A stretch of DNA of 64,000 nt from positions 124,001 to 188,000 of the forward strand of contig NZ_RBIQ01000008.1 in the NCBI RefSeq assembly GCF_003634105.1. Reading direction: 5' to 3'. The notes beneath the pieces were generated by a model. It did no database searches. It was not told the DNA's origin and saw nothing but the letters and a program-made list of their open reading frames with translations. This document shows positions 44,942-53,350 of this stretch, in pieces (within the stretch, counting starts at the first letter, position 1; each line of letters starts with the position of its first letter). This DNA comes from Maribacter vaceletii. GTDB taxonomy: Bacteria > Bacteroidota > Bacteroidia > Flavobacteriales > Flavobacteriaceae. The position numbers and the translations under genes are program-made.

Positions 44942-45523
44942 ATGAAAATAGTAATTATAAATTATGGAGCTGGTAATATTCAGAGTATAAAATTTGCCAT
45001 TAAACGTTTAGGTTATGAAGCTGTTTTAACTGATGATGTTGCAGAGATAAAAGCGGCAGATAAAGTTATATTTCCTGGAGTAGGAGAGGCGAGCAGTGCA
45101 ATGACTAAACTTAGAGACAGTGGTTTAGATGCACTTGTGCCAACTTTAAAGCAGCCAGTTTTAGGCATATGCTTAGGGATGCAATTAATGTGTAATGCCT
45201 CTGAAGAAGGAAATACTAAAGGATTAGGAATTTTTGATGTAAATGTTGTGAAATTTAATAACGAAGTAAAAGTTCCACAAATTGGCTGGAACGAAATTTC
45301 TAATTTAAAATCAGCTTTGTTTTCTAATATAAAGGATAATGCACACATATACCTAGTTCATAGTTTTTATGCTCCCATATGTGAAGAAACAATTGCTACT
45401 TCTGGCTATGGAATTAATTATAGTGCTGCTTTACAAAAAGATAATTTTTATGGCACACAATTTCACCCAGAAAAAAGTAGCACTGTTGGAGAACAAATTT
45501 TACGCAATTTTTTAGGAATGTGA
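44942..45523 (+). CDS. hisH: Imidazole glycerol phosphate synthase, glutaminase subunit
   Basis: 193 residues, class I glutamine amidotransferase. INYGAGNIQSIKFA at the start, nucleophile Cys in LGICLGMQLM, and the His/Glu pair in GTQFHPEKSS. Supplies ammonia to HisF. It is separated from hisB by the palindrome and from hisA by the four-helix-bundle cassette. Confidence 0.95.
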   Translation: MKIVIINYGAGNIQSIKFAIKRLGYEAVLTDDVAEIKAADKVIFPGVGEASSAMTKLRDSGLDALVPTLKQPVLGICLGMQLMCNASEEGNTKGLGIFDVNVVKFNNEVKVPQIGWNEISNLKSALFSNIKDNAHIYLVHSFYAPICEETIATSGYGINYSAALQKDNFYGTQFHPEKSSTVGEQILRNFLGM

Positions 45524-45536
45524 TGATAGAAAGTAC

Positions 45537-45975
45537 CAAGTTATTAGTACAGAGTACTAAGCTTGTTTTAAAATAAAAACATGAATAAGTATCAAGATTT
45601 AAAAATATGGCAAAAAGCTATGAATTTGGTTGAACAAATTTATAATTTGATGAAAACACTACCTGAAGAAGAAAAGTTTGGATTAATTTCTCAGATGAAA
45701 AGATGTAGTGTCTCCATTCCTTCAAATATAGCCGAAGGTGCAGGAAGAAATTCTAATAAAGAATTCAAAAGATTTTTAAGTATTGCTAACGGTTCAACCT
45801 CAGAATTAGAAACTCAATTGCTTCTAATTCAAAGATTAAATTATGCGGATAATTCTCAAGTAATAGATTTACTTGAATTATGTGTTGAAATTAAAAGAAT
45901 GAATTATTCTCTTCAAAAGAGTTTAAATTAATAAATAATATAGCTTAGCACTTTGTACTTAATACTAATTACTTG
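45537..45975. mobile_element. Inverted-repeat-flanked cassette carrying a four-helix-bundle gene
   Basis: Left arm 45537-45563 and right arm 45942-45975 are imperfect inverted repeats: left begins CAAGTTATTAGTA and ends AGTACTAAGCT; the reverse complement of the right begins CAAGTAATTAGTA and ends AGTGCTAAGCT, with a six-base difference in the middle. Between them is only the 116-residue gene. No transposase. The right arm ends six bases before the hisA ATG. Confidence 0.55.
45581..45931 (+). CDS. Four helix bundle protein (S23/IVP family)
   Basis: 116 residues with the family pattern YQDLKIWQKAMNLVEQIY, FGLISQMKRCSVSIPSNIAEGAGR, and FLSIANGSTSELETQLLL. Known members are encoded in 23S rRNA intervening sequences, and a relative (Avd) serves diversity-generating retroelements; the stand-alone role is unknown. 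Here it is inserted between hisH and hisA with flanking inverted repeats. It is unlikely to take part in histidine synthesis. Confidence 0.9.
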   Translation: MNKYQDLKIWQKAMNLVEQIYNLMKTLPEEEKFGLISQMKRCSVSIPSNIAEGAGRNSNKEFKRFLSIANGSTSELETQLLLIQRLNYADNSQVIDLLELCVEIKRMNYSLQKSLN

Positions 45976-45981
45976 AATAAA

Positions 45982-46710
45982 ATGAGGATAATACCAGCAA
46001 TAGATATTATTGAAGGACAGTGTGTACGCTTATCTAAGGGCGATTATAATACTAAAAAAGTGTATAATGAAGACCCTCTAGAGGTAGCTAAGCAGTTTCA
46101 AGATCACGGAATTGAATATTTACATTTGGTAGATTTAGATGGAGCAAAGTCTAAGCACATTGTAAATCATAAAATACTAGAGCAAATTGCTAGTAAAACC
46201 AGTTTGAAAATAGATTTTGGAGGAGGTTTAAAAACCGATGATGATTTACGTATTGCTTTTGAAAGTGGAGCTAACCAAATAACAGGAGGTAGTATTGCGG
46301 TAAAAGACAGAGATACTTTTACCAAATGGATTTCTAATTTTGGAGCAGAAAAGATTATCCTTGGTGCAGATGCTATGGATGAAAAAGTTGCTGTATCTGG
46401 TTGGTTAGAAGAATCAAAAGAAGAATTAGTTCCTTTTATTCAAGGCTACCAAAAAGAAGGAGTAAGCTATGTTATTTGTACCGATATTAGTAAAGATGGT
46501 ATGTTAGAAGGTCCTTCTTTTGCTTTGTATCAAAAAATAATAGAGCAATCAGAATCTGGGTTAAAACTTATTGCAAGTGGTGGTATTTCTACTTTTAATG
46601 AACTACCAAAGCTAGCGGAAATAGGTTGCGAAGGAACCATAATTGGTAAAGCTATTTATGAAAATAGAATTAGCTTAAAACAACTGGAAGATTTTATTTT
46701 AAATAAATAA
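45982..46710 (+). CDS. hisA: ProFAR isomerase (phosphoribosylformimino-AICAR-P isomerase)
   Basis: 242 residues, TIM barrel. [21 protein letters not shown] opens the chain with the first catalytic Asp, [11 protein letters not shown], and [18 protein letters not shown] 45982 chosen over TTG 45973, which falls inside the repeat arm. Completes ring-opened intermediate for HisF/H. Confidence 0.94.
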   Translation: MRIIPAIDIIEGQCVRLSKGDYNTKKVYNEDPLEVAKQFQDHGIEYLHLVDLDGAKSKHIVNHKILEQIASKTSLKIDFGGGLKTDDDLRIAFESGANQITGGSIAVKDRDTFTKWISNFGAEKIILGADAMDEKVAVSGWLEESKEELVPFIQGYQKEGVSYVICTDISKDGMLEGPSFALYQKIIEQSESGLKLIASGGISTFNELPKLAEIGCEGTIIGKAIYENRISLKQLEDFILNK

Positions 46711-46717
46711 GACTAAA

Positions 46718-47473
46718 ATGCTTACTAAAAGAATTATCCCTTGCTTAGATATTAAAAACGGAAGAACCGTAAAAGGAATCAATTTTGTTGATTTAAGAGA
46801 TGCAGGAGACCCTGTAGAACTTGCAGAAATTTATGCAGCTTCTGGAGCAGATGAATTGGTGTTTTTAGATATTTCTGCAACTGAAGAGCGCAGAAAAACA
46901 TTAGCAGAATTAGTCTACCACGTTGCTGAGAAAGTAAATATTCCATTTACAGTAGGTGGCGGAATATCCTCAGTAGAAGATGTAGATATACTTTTACAAA
47001 ACGGAGCAGACAAAGTTTCTATAAATTCTTCTGCAGTTAAGAATCCACAATTAATAAATGATTTAGTTGCTAAGTTTGGTTCGCAATGTATAGTAGTAGC
47101 TATAGATGCTAAAAAGATAAATGACGAGTGGATTGTACATTTAGTAGGAGGTAAGGTTCTTACAGAATTAAATTTGTTTGATTGGGCAAAAGAAGTAGAA
47201 GAAAGAGGTGCAGGAGAAATACTTTTTACTTCTATGAATAATGATGGTACTAAAGACGGGTTTGCAAATGAGGCATTAAATAAATTGTCTACAGAATTAA
47301 ATATTCCTATAATTGCCTCTGGAGGCGCAGGATCTATTCAACATTTTACCGATACCTTTGTTAAAGGTAAGGCAGATGCCGCTTTAGCAGCTAGTGTTTT
47401 TCATTTTAAAGAAATTGAAATTATAGATTTAAAGCGCCAATTAAAGAAAGAAGGAATACCAGTAAGATTATAA
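46718..47473 (+). CDS. hisF: Imidazole glycerol phosphate synthase, cyclase subunit
   Basis: 251 residues, TIM barrel. [44 protein letters not shown] and [11 protein letters not shown] carry the two catalytic Asp residues and phosphate-binding Gly loops. Works with HisH. Starts 7 bp after hisA. Confidence 0.95.
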   Translation: MLTKRIIPCLDIKNGRTVKGINFVDLRDAGDPVELAEIYAASGADELVFLDISATEERRKTLAELVYHVAEKVNIPFTVGGGISSVEDVDILLQNGADKVSINSSAVKNPQLINDLVAKFGSQCIVVAIDAKKINDEWIVHLVGGKVLTELNLFDWAKEVEERGAGEILFTSMNNDGTKDGFANEALNKLSTELNIPIIASGGAGSIQHFTDTFVKGKADAALAASVFHFKEIEIIDLKRQLKKEGIPVRL

Positions 47474-47477
47474 GATT

Positions 47478-48059
47478 TTGATTAAAGCAACAGATAAAGA
47501 TAAAGATTTAGTAGTTAGTATTTTAGTTTCTGCTTTTAAAGATTTAGAAGAGGATAATTCTATTAATTTTATTGTGGAAAATGGGGAGGACAGAATAGAT
47601 AGAATGAGAGCTTTAATGGGATATTTGTTCGAAAAATCGATGCTTTTTGGCGAGGTATATTTATCTCAGAATAAAAATGCATGTCTTTTACTATCTTTTT
47701 CAGAAAAAGAGAAAGTCACTTTAAAAACTATAGGTTTAGATATAAAATTACTTTTTAAGTGTATTGGCTTTAAAAATTTATTTAATGTTCTAAAAAGACA
47801 AAAAATAATTAAAGATTTTTATCCCAAAGAAGCACATATAAAACCAGTTATAATGGGAGCTTTAAAAGAAGCTTATGGTAGTGGTTCTGCTGCAAGAATG
47901 GTGTTGCGAGTAATGAGTCAATACAAAAAAAATAAAAAGCCTGTGGTTTTAGATACCGTATCAGAATATAATATAAAGCTGTATCAAAAATTTGGGTTTA
48001 AAATAATAAGAGAGGAAAAAACATTAGGTTTTCCTATAAGTTTACTACGATTAAATTAA
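47478..48059 (+). CDS. GNAT-like N-acetyltransferase
   Basis: 193 residues. Weak GNAT pattern: MIKATDKDKDLVVSILVSAFKDLEED, a C-terminal VLDTVSEYNIKLYQKFGFKIIREEKTLGFPISLLRL with the usual YQKFGF motif, and a diverged acetyl-CoA loop GSGSAARMVLRVM. TTG start at 47478, 4 bp after hisF and 8 bp before hisIE, so it is a second GNAT carried in the operon. Substrate unknown. Confidence 0.75.
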   Translation: MIKATDKDKDLVVSILVSAFKDLEEDNSINFIVENGEDRIDRMRALMGYLFEKSMLFGEVYLSQNKNACLLLSFSEKEKVTLKTIGLDIKLLFKCIGFKNLFNVLKRQKIIKDFYPKEAHIKPVIMGALKEAYGSGSAARMVLRVMSQYKKNKKPVVLDTVSEYNIKLYQKFGFKIIREEKTLGFPISLLRLN

Positions 48060-48067
48060 TAGAAGTA

Positions 48068-48667
48068 ATGAAAATAGATTTCAATAAAAATAAGGATGGT
48101 TTAGTACCAGCAATTATACAAGATGCTACTACTAAAAATGTGCTTATGCTAGGGTATTTAAACCAAGAAGCATATGATAAGACTGTAGAAACTAACAAGG
48201 TTACTTTTTTTAGTAGAAGTAAACAACGATTATGGACTAAAGGAGAAGAAAGTGGAAATTTCTTAAATTTAGTTTCTATTAAAAATGATTGTGACAACGA
48301 TTCTTTATTAATTAAAGTAAACCCAGTAGGGCCAACATGCCATACGGGTACAGATACATGTTGGAAAGAAGAGAATACTTCTAGTTTTGGTTTCTTATCT
48401 AAATTAGAAAAAACCATTGAAGAAAGAAGAACTACTTCTGATGGAACTAAATCTTATGTTGCTTCTCTTTTTGAAAAGGGAATTAATAAGTTAGCTCAAA
48501 AAGTTGGTGAGGAAGCTGTTGAAGTTGTTATAGAAGCTAAAGATGATAATGATGATTTATTCTTAAATGAAAGCGCAGATTTACTTTTTCACTATTTAAT
48601 GCTTTTACAAGCCAAAGGTTTTACTTTAAAAGATATTGAAGCAGTTTTAAAAGGAAGAGAAAAGTAG
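48068..48667 (+). CDS. hisIE: Bifunctional phosphoribosyl-AMP cyclohydrolase / phosphoribosyl-ATP pyrophosphatase
   Basis: 199 residues. N-terminal HisI (1-105) with MLGYLNQEAYDKT, FFSRSKQRLWTKGEESGN and the zinc/Mg segment DNDSLLIKVNPVGPTCHTGTDTCW; C-terminal HisE (about 110-199) with KVGEEAVEVVIEAKDDND. Steps 2 and 3 of the pathway. Last gene of the operon. Confidence 0.95.
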   Translation: MKIDFNKNKDGLVPAIIQDATTKNVLMLGYLNQEAYDKTVETNKVTFFSRSKQRLWTKGEESGNFLNLVSIKNDCDNDSLLIKVNPVGPTCHTGTDTCWKEENTSSFGFLSKLEKTIEERRTTSDGTKSYVASLFEKGINKLAQKVGEEAVEVVIEAKDDNDDLFLNESADLLFHYLMLLQAKGFTLKDIEAVLKGREK

Positions 48668-48684
48668 TTTTTTTATATAAATAC

Positions 48685-48732
48685 AAAAAAGAGCCTTTTA
48701 TCTTAATAGGATTAAAAGGCTCTTTTTTTTTC
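48685..48732. terminator. Terminator of the his operon
   Basis: GAGCCTTTTA (48691-48700) pairs with TAAAAGGCTC (48713-48722), flanked by A and T runs. Can also serve the convergent minus-strand gene. Confidence 0.9.
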
Positions 48733-48744
48733 GGCTATAATGCT

Positions 48745-49497
48745 TTAGTCTTTATGTATAAGCTTAGAACCACTATTTACTTTTTCATGCGTAATTTCAG
48801 CATCTCCTTTATAGTATAGTCTACTATTTGCTTTAGCTTCTACATCTATTGTATTAGATACTGATAAGTAAGCTCTAGAATCTGCTAAGAGGTCTATATT
48901 TAAATCTTCTACTTCTAAATCATAATTTCTTAGTTCAGAATCTGCGGTTAATTTAGCTTTTAGTTTGGTTGCAGAACCAAATAAATCTACTTTAGAATCT
49001 GCAGATAGTTTTACTTCAATATTCTCAGCTTCCACTTCTCCTTTAAAAGAACCATTGGCAAAAGCTTCAATAAAAACATTATTAGATATTAATTTATCTT
49101 CTAACTCAATTTTAGCATCTGTAGAAACTTTATAATTTGTTATATTTTTTGCTGATATATAAACATTTAGTGTTTCCTTACCTTTTATAACTACAAAATT
49201 TTTAAGTCTAATTTTTAAATTACTTCCTTCTTGGTCTATACGTATAGCTCTAAAGACATTGCTATTTGCTTCAATCTCTACAGATTCTTCTCCTTCTGTA
49301 AAATGTACATAAGCATTAAAATCATTAGAAACTTCAATAGAATTAAACTCTGAAAAAGAGTATTCTCTAGTTTCTATGTCTCCAGATGCCCTTATAAAAT
49401 TATCTTCGCAAGAGAGAAGAGTTGTTGCGGTAATTAATACAATTATTACTTTAAAAAAAATAGTTTTTGTAAGTAATTGATTTTGATTGATTCTCAT
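48745..49497 (-). CDS. Head-GIN/DUF2807 domain lipoprotein
   Basis: 250 residues from ATG 49497; this start gives a lipoprotein signal peptide ending TTLLSC, whereas a start 66 bp upstream adds a non-signal-like tail. The mature part is a repetitive beta structure: REYSFSEFNSIEVSNDFNAYVHFTEG, then successive KLSADSKVDLFGSA, KLTADSELRNYDLEV, LLADSRAYLSV, KANSRLYYKG. This is the DUF2807 (putative auto-transporter adhesin, head GIN) fold, probably right-handed beta helix. Last gene of the ECF operon. Confidence 0.85.
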   Translation of the reverse strand: MRINQNQLLTKTIFFKVIIVLITATTLLSCEDNFIRASGDIETREYSFSEFNSIEVSNDFNAYVHFTEGEESVEIEANSNVFRAIRIDQEGSNLKIRLKNFVVIKGKETLNVYISAKNITNYKVSTDAKIELEDKLISNNVFIEAFANGSFKGEVEAENIEVKLSADSKVDLFGSATKLKAKLTADSELRNYDLEVEDLNIDLLADSRAYLSVSNTIDVEAKANSRLYYKGDAEITHEKVNSGSKLIHKD

Positions 49498-49537
49498 GAT
49501 TGTTAATTTTGATTGATTATTGATGAATATATGTAAG

Positions 49538-49681
49538 TTAAACAGTTGTCCATTGTAGCGCAACAGGCAACCATTCTTCTGAATAGTTTTTATTAGTTGA
49601 ACTTGTTTTAAAAAACACTTGGTTGTTTTTTACAAATACAGCTTGTGTTTTTATAGCCTTTCTTTTTCTTTTTTTAAACAT
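49538..49681 (-). CDS. 47-residue ORF between barrel-like and head-GIN genes
   Basis: Starts MFKKRKRKAIKTQAVFVKNN and ends EEWLPVALQWTTV. Its ATG overlaps the stop of the upstream gene (TAATG), a usual sign of translational coupling. Strongly basic at the N terminus, no membrane helix, no known family. It could equally be a decayed remnant of a longer gene. Followed 40 bp later by the head-GIN start. Confidence 0.4.
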   Translation of the reverse strand: MFKKRKRKAIKTQAVFVKNNQVFFKTSSTNKNYSEEWLPVALQWTTV

Positions 49682-50337
49682 TATGGTTTCTTTTTATAAC
49701 GATTTCTTCCCATATTAAAAACTCCAACTTTTATGCCAATACCAGCCGAAAAACCATTAAAATTTTTAATAGGACTTGTAGCAAGATTAAAGTTGTTTGT
49801 GATACGGTATTTAATACCTGCTTCTAATTGTAAATATCTAGAGATATTAAAAAGTGCATTTGCACCTGGTTCTAAAACAAAAATTGCTTTAACGTCTTCA
49901 TATTCTTTTTCAATAAAATCATTATCAAAATCATCTCCATTATTAGTGTAACCAATAGCCCCTAAGCCAATAAACAGAGGAAAAGACAAACTAACCTTAC
50001 GTTTACTAAATAGAATAGGTTCTAAATGTGTTCCAACATATCCCCCAGTAAGTTTGTTTTCTATTGTAGAGCTAGTTATAAATTGTTGATCCGATTGAAA
50101 TCCTGTAATTTCTATTCCAACTTCAAATTTTTGATCTGCTACATATGCTATTTTAAACTGTCCTCCATATAATGCTTCTCCTCCTAATTCTCCATAAATT
50201 GCAGACAAACCTAAATAAACACCATTTACTACATTGTTACGATCATTAAACTCTATATAGTCTGTAGTATCTTGTGCTTTACTTAAAAGACTAAATGCTA
50301 GTAGAAAAAAAAGTAATAATTTGTTTTTATTTTCCAT
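49681..50337 (-). CDS. Outer-membrane beta-barrel-like protein, paralogue A
   Basis: 218 residues. Signal peptide ending SLLSKAQ, then YIEFNDRNNVVNGVYLGLSAIYGE, alternating hydrophobic/polar strands, and a C-terminal FNISRYLQLEAGIKYRITNN ... GFSAGIGIKVGVFNMGRNRYKKK. The strand pattern and signal peptide suggest a small outer-membrane barrel. The neighbouring gene 50400-51062 is a clear tandem paralogue. No known family that I can name. Confidence 0.65.
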   Translation of the reverse strand: MENKNKLLLFFLLAFSLLSKAQDTTDYIEFNDRNNVVNGVYLGLSAIYGELGGEALYGGQFKIAYVADQKFEVGIEITGFQSDQQFITSSTIENKLTGGYVGTHLEPILFSKRKVSLSFPLFIGLGAIGYTNNGDDFDNDFIEKEYEDVKAIFVLEPGANALFNISRYLQLEAGIKYRITNNFNLATSPIKNFNGFSAGIGIKVGVFNMGRNRYKKKP

Positions 50338-50399
50338 ACAAAAATTTAAAATTATTTTTGGTTATAAAAAAGTTAGTAAAAACTAATTTTTTATTAAGA

Positions 50400-51062
50400 C
50401 TATATTTTTTTCTTGTAGCGATTTCTTCCCATATTAAAAACACCTACTTTAACTCCTATCCCAGCTGAAAAGCCATTTATGCGATTTAAAGTTGCAGGCT
50501 CTAACTTTGTTTTACTTGAAATTCGATATTTAACTCCTGCTTCTAATTGTAAATATCTAGATACATTAAATAAAAGATTAACACCTGGTTCTACAACAAA
50601 GAAACCATCAGATTCTCGTAATTCGTCATCTTCTAAATCATTATTTTCAAAATCAAAATCGGAATCAAAAACACCAAGTCCACCAGCACCAACTAATAAA
50701 GGAAAAGATAGATTTACAGTAGATTTACTAAAAAGTATAGGTTCTATATGTAAACCACCGTAGGCACCAATAATATCTTCATTTATGCCTTCTATTTCAT
50801 TAAAATAGTTTTGCTGGGAATAAAAGAATGTTGCTACAAAACCAACTTCTACTTTTCTATTAGCAACATATGCAACTTTAAAACTTGGTAAATAAGTGCT
50901 TTTGTTATCCATTTCGCCATAATGCATAGAGAGCCCTAGATAAACACCATGTACAACATTTTTACGGTCGTTAAACTCTATATAATCTCCATTGTCCTGC
51001 GCGTTAGTTATTAGGCAAAATCCTAACAAAACTATGAGCATTATTATATTATGATTTTTCAT
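50400..51062 (-). CDS. Outer-membrane beta-barrel-like protein, paralogue B
   Basis: 220 residues, the same build as the gene downstream: signal peptide ending LITNAQ, YIEFNDRKNVVHGVYLGLSMHYGE, and the matching tail SRYLQLEAGVKYRI ... GFSAGIGVKVGVFNMGRNRYKKK. The ends are conserved and the middle (acidic loop FDFENNDLEDDELRE) is diverged, as expected of surface-loop variation after tandem duplication. Belongs to the ECF operon. Confidence 0.65.
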   Translation of the reverse strand: MKNHNIIMLIVLLGFCLITNAQDNGDYIEFNDRKNVVHGVYLGLSMHYGEMDNKSTYLPSFKVAYVANRKVEVGFVATFFYSQQNYFNEIEGINEDIIGAYGGLHIEPILFSKSTVNLSFPLLVGAGGLGVFDSDFDFENNDLEDDELRESDGFFVVEPGVNLLFNVSRYLQLEAGVKYRISSKTKLEPATLNRINGFSAGIGVKVGVFNMGRNRYKKKI

Positions 51063-51137
51063 TATTGGTTGTTTTTTAATTGTTGTATTAAGTAGACTAC
51101 TTTTTACTAGTTATTGTTACATTAACACTGTTAATTT

Positions 51138-52226
51138 TTAATTGTCTTTTATTTGAATAAGGCCTTTTTTTCCTATAATAGTAATGCTACCCAATTGTTC
51201 TTTTCCGTAGGTGGCATTAATTTTTCTAATTCTATCTCCTTTATCTATAACATCTGAGGTAACATTTTTAAAAGATTTTGGTAATCTTAATAGACCTTCT
51301 TCTAATGTTGCATTAAACTTTAAAGAAGTGTCTTCTACATTAATGTTAATTTCTGATGATTCTTGATTTATTTTTATAAAGGGCTTTGTTGTGATAATTT
51401 CTTTAATTATTAAATCTGCTATTTTTAAATCAAGATTAGTTTCTTTCTTTAAAGAATTAATGTCTATAGTAGTAAACTTCATAGAACCCTTTATTTTATT
51501 TACTACATCAATTTTTATTTCATCTTTATTGGAGTATAATTCTAACGCATTAATAGTTTCTAAATTAAGGGTAGACCCAGAACTATTAACTCGTAAATCT
51601 TCGGAGTTTTCTACAATAAATTTTCCATTTTTTACGCGAACATTACCATAGTTAATAGTTTCTGCCTTAATTTTTCCATATTTCATGGTTATGTCTACAA
51701 AATTTAAATTTCCATTTAGCCATAAATCTCCATGTTGTATATCTGTTTTGAATTTTCCCGTCCAATCTTCTACAATAATATCTCCAAATTTGTTGGTAAT
51801 ATCTAATTCGGCATTTTTTGGTAAAAATACCTTATAGTTAATTTTTAAGTTACTTTTATCATAATCAAAAGGATTTGCTTTACTCCAATACTTTGCAAAA
51901 AAGCCCGTGCTTTTTTCTGCTATTGCAGTTTTAAAAATGATATAATCTTTATTTTCGTTTATAGAAGTACCAATTCTATCTAAAAGATTTTTTGCATTCT
52001 CACTTTTTTTATGAGTTACCTCAATTTCCATTTTAATAACTAAGCGTTCTTTATTCCAACCTTGTACAGAAATATCTCCATAGTTATTTTCTAGATAAAG
52101 TTTTCCTGAATTAGTCATAGGAAAAGTTTTTTCTATTTTCTTAGAAATTTTATTTTGCGCATGTAGGCTAAAGTTTAAAACAATAGCCATTAATAATAGC
52201 AGTAGTTTTTTATAATGTATAACCAT
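51138..52226 (-). CDS. DUF4097-like secreted beta-helix protein
   Basis: 362 residues from ATG 52226 (a second ATG 9 bp upstream is possible). Signal peptide MVIHYKKLLLLLMAIVLNFSLHAQ; mature part: KTFPMTNSGKLYLENNYGDISVQGWNKERLVIKMEIEV, LDITNKFGDIIVEDWTGKFKTDIQHGDLWLNG, and further repeating GDI/GKI turns. This is the DUF4097/DUF2807-like parallel-beta pattern. It overlaps the anti-sigma gene by 17 bp, so it belongs to the same transcript. Confidence 0.7.
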   Translation of the reverse strand: MVIHYKKLLLLLMAIVLNFSLHAQNKISKKIEKTFPMTNSGKLYLENNYGDISVQGWNKERLVIKMEIEVTHKKSENAKNLLDRIGTSINENKDYIIFKTAIAEKSTGFFAKYWSKANPFDYDKSNLKINYKVFLPKNAELDITNKFGDIIVEDWTGKFKTDIQHGDLWLNGNLNFVDITMKYGKIKAETINYGNVRVKNGKFIVENSEDLRVNSSGSTLNLETINALELYSNKDEIKIDVVNKIKGSMKFTTIDINSLKKETNLDLKIADLIIKEIITTKPFIKINQESSEININVEDTSLKFNATLEEGLLRLPKSFKNVTSDVIDKGDRIRKINATYGKEQLGSITIIGKKGLIQIKDN

Positions 52227-52761
52227 AATCCTCATTTATTTTTTTAGAAGAATTTATTTGTTTTAATAAATTCTCTATTAATTCAATTCTTTTCTTATAA
52301 TTCCCAATAAGCGCTTCTAGTATTCGCTCATTATCAAGGTTTTTCTTCATTTCAATTTTTAATTCATCATACTCATCATCTAAATCTTGCATAAAGGATA
52401 AAAATTCTTTTTTGTCTTCTTTAGATAAAGCAGGATGTTCTTGTACTAGTTTTACCTGATGCTCTACTAAATTTTTATAATGAAATTCAATGTCTAACAC
52501 TTCTTTATTAGCATAACTAGTTTCTATACCTGCATTATTTGGATGTAATAAAATTGGGCCAGCTATAGTTAAGAGTCCTAATATTATTATAATACTAGCT
52601 GCTATTTTAAACCCTGTAGACTTCCATAACGGAATAACTTTTTTAGATTCTACAGTATCTAATTCTTTAGATATGGCATCCCACATTTTATTTTTATCTG
52701 CTTTTTTATCATTAAAAAAGTCTTTATTCTCTCGTATATGTTTTTCAAAATTATCCATCAT
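52210..52761 (-). CDS. Anti-sigma-factor-like membrane protein
   Basis: 183 residues. A cytoplasmic N-terminal helix (MWDAISKELDTVES), one membrane segment (about 50-68, KIAASIIIILGLLTIAG), then a periplasmic helical domain (about 85-170) with EHPALSKEDKKEFLSFMQDLDDEYDELKIE. The position directly behind an ECF sigma gene with overlapping ATGA and the single-pass layout fit an anti-sigma factor; no zinc-binding motif is visible. Confidence 0.7.
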   Translation of the reverse strand: MMDNFEKHIRENKDFFNDKKADKNKMWDAISKELDTVESKKVIPLWKSTGFKIAASIIIILGLLTIAGPILLHPNNAGIETSYANKEVLDIEFHYKNLVEHQVKLVQEHPALSKEDKKEFLSFMQDLDDEYDELKIEMKKNLDNERILEALIGNYKKRIELIENLLKQINSSKKINEDYGYTL

Positions 52762-53297
52762 AACCCTTTAATAATTTCAATTAATTTCTTTTTTGCTCTA
52801 TGGTATTGCGATTTAGAAGTGGATGTGCTTATTTCTAAAATTTCTCCAATTTCATTATGATCATACCCTTCAATTAAGTACAGACATATTATTTGTTTAT
52901 AACCTTGTGGCAATTTTTCTATTCCTAATTTCACTTTTATCAAATCTATTTTTTCTATAGGTTCCGGAGTTTCATCTTTTAAATGATATTCATGATCCTC
53001 TATAGGTGTTAAGGCAATACGCTTAACTTTTAAATGATTTATACTTTTATTAATTACTATTCTTTTTAACCATGCTCCAAAAGAACTTTCATACTTAAAA
53101 CTGTTAATTTTTTTAAAAGCATCAATAAAACTATCTTGTACAACATCCTCAGCATCTTCCTTAATACCAACCATACGCATACTTATAGAATACATAGCAT
53201 CTACATATAACTCATACAATTTGTATTGTGAGTTTCTATCGCCAAGCTTGCTTTTTTCTACAAGCTCTTTGTGTGTATTTTGGACTATAGTTTCCAA
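52758..53297 (-). CDS. ECF-type RNA polymerase sigma factor
   Basis: 179 residues. Region 2: QYKLYELYVDAMYSISMRM, EDAEDVVQDSFIDAFKKINSFKYESSFGAWLKRI; region 4: LPQGYKQIICLYLIEGYDHNEIGEILEISTSTSKSQYHRAKKKLIE. Lacks sigma regions 1 and 3, as for ECF types. First gene of an operon with an anti-sigma factor and envelope proteins, so probably controls envelope homeostasis. Likely autoregulated (see the upstream element at 53351-53384). Confidence 0.93.
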   Translation of the reverse strand: METIVQNTHKELVEKSKLGDRNSQYKLYELYVDAMYSISMRMVGIKEDAEDVVQDSFIDAFKKINSFKYESSFGAWLKRIVINKSINHLKVKRIALTPIEDHEYHLKDETPEPIEKIDLIKVKLGIEKLPQGYKQIICLYLIEGYDHNEIGEILEISTSTSKSQYHRAKKKLIEIIKGL

Positions 53298-53350
53298 TTA
53301 AGTAGTTCCGCTTCTTTGGTTGTTTTTTTAATCTTAGTTACATTCTTATT

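Noticed and set aside
51063-51100. AAAACAACCAAT before several start codons (51062, 59149, 53297 region) as a common translation signal
   Set aside because: Positions relative to the ATG vary and A-rich leaders are usual in Bacteroidota; too weak to call a motif.
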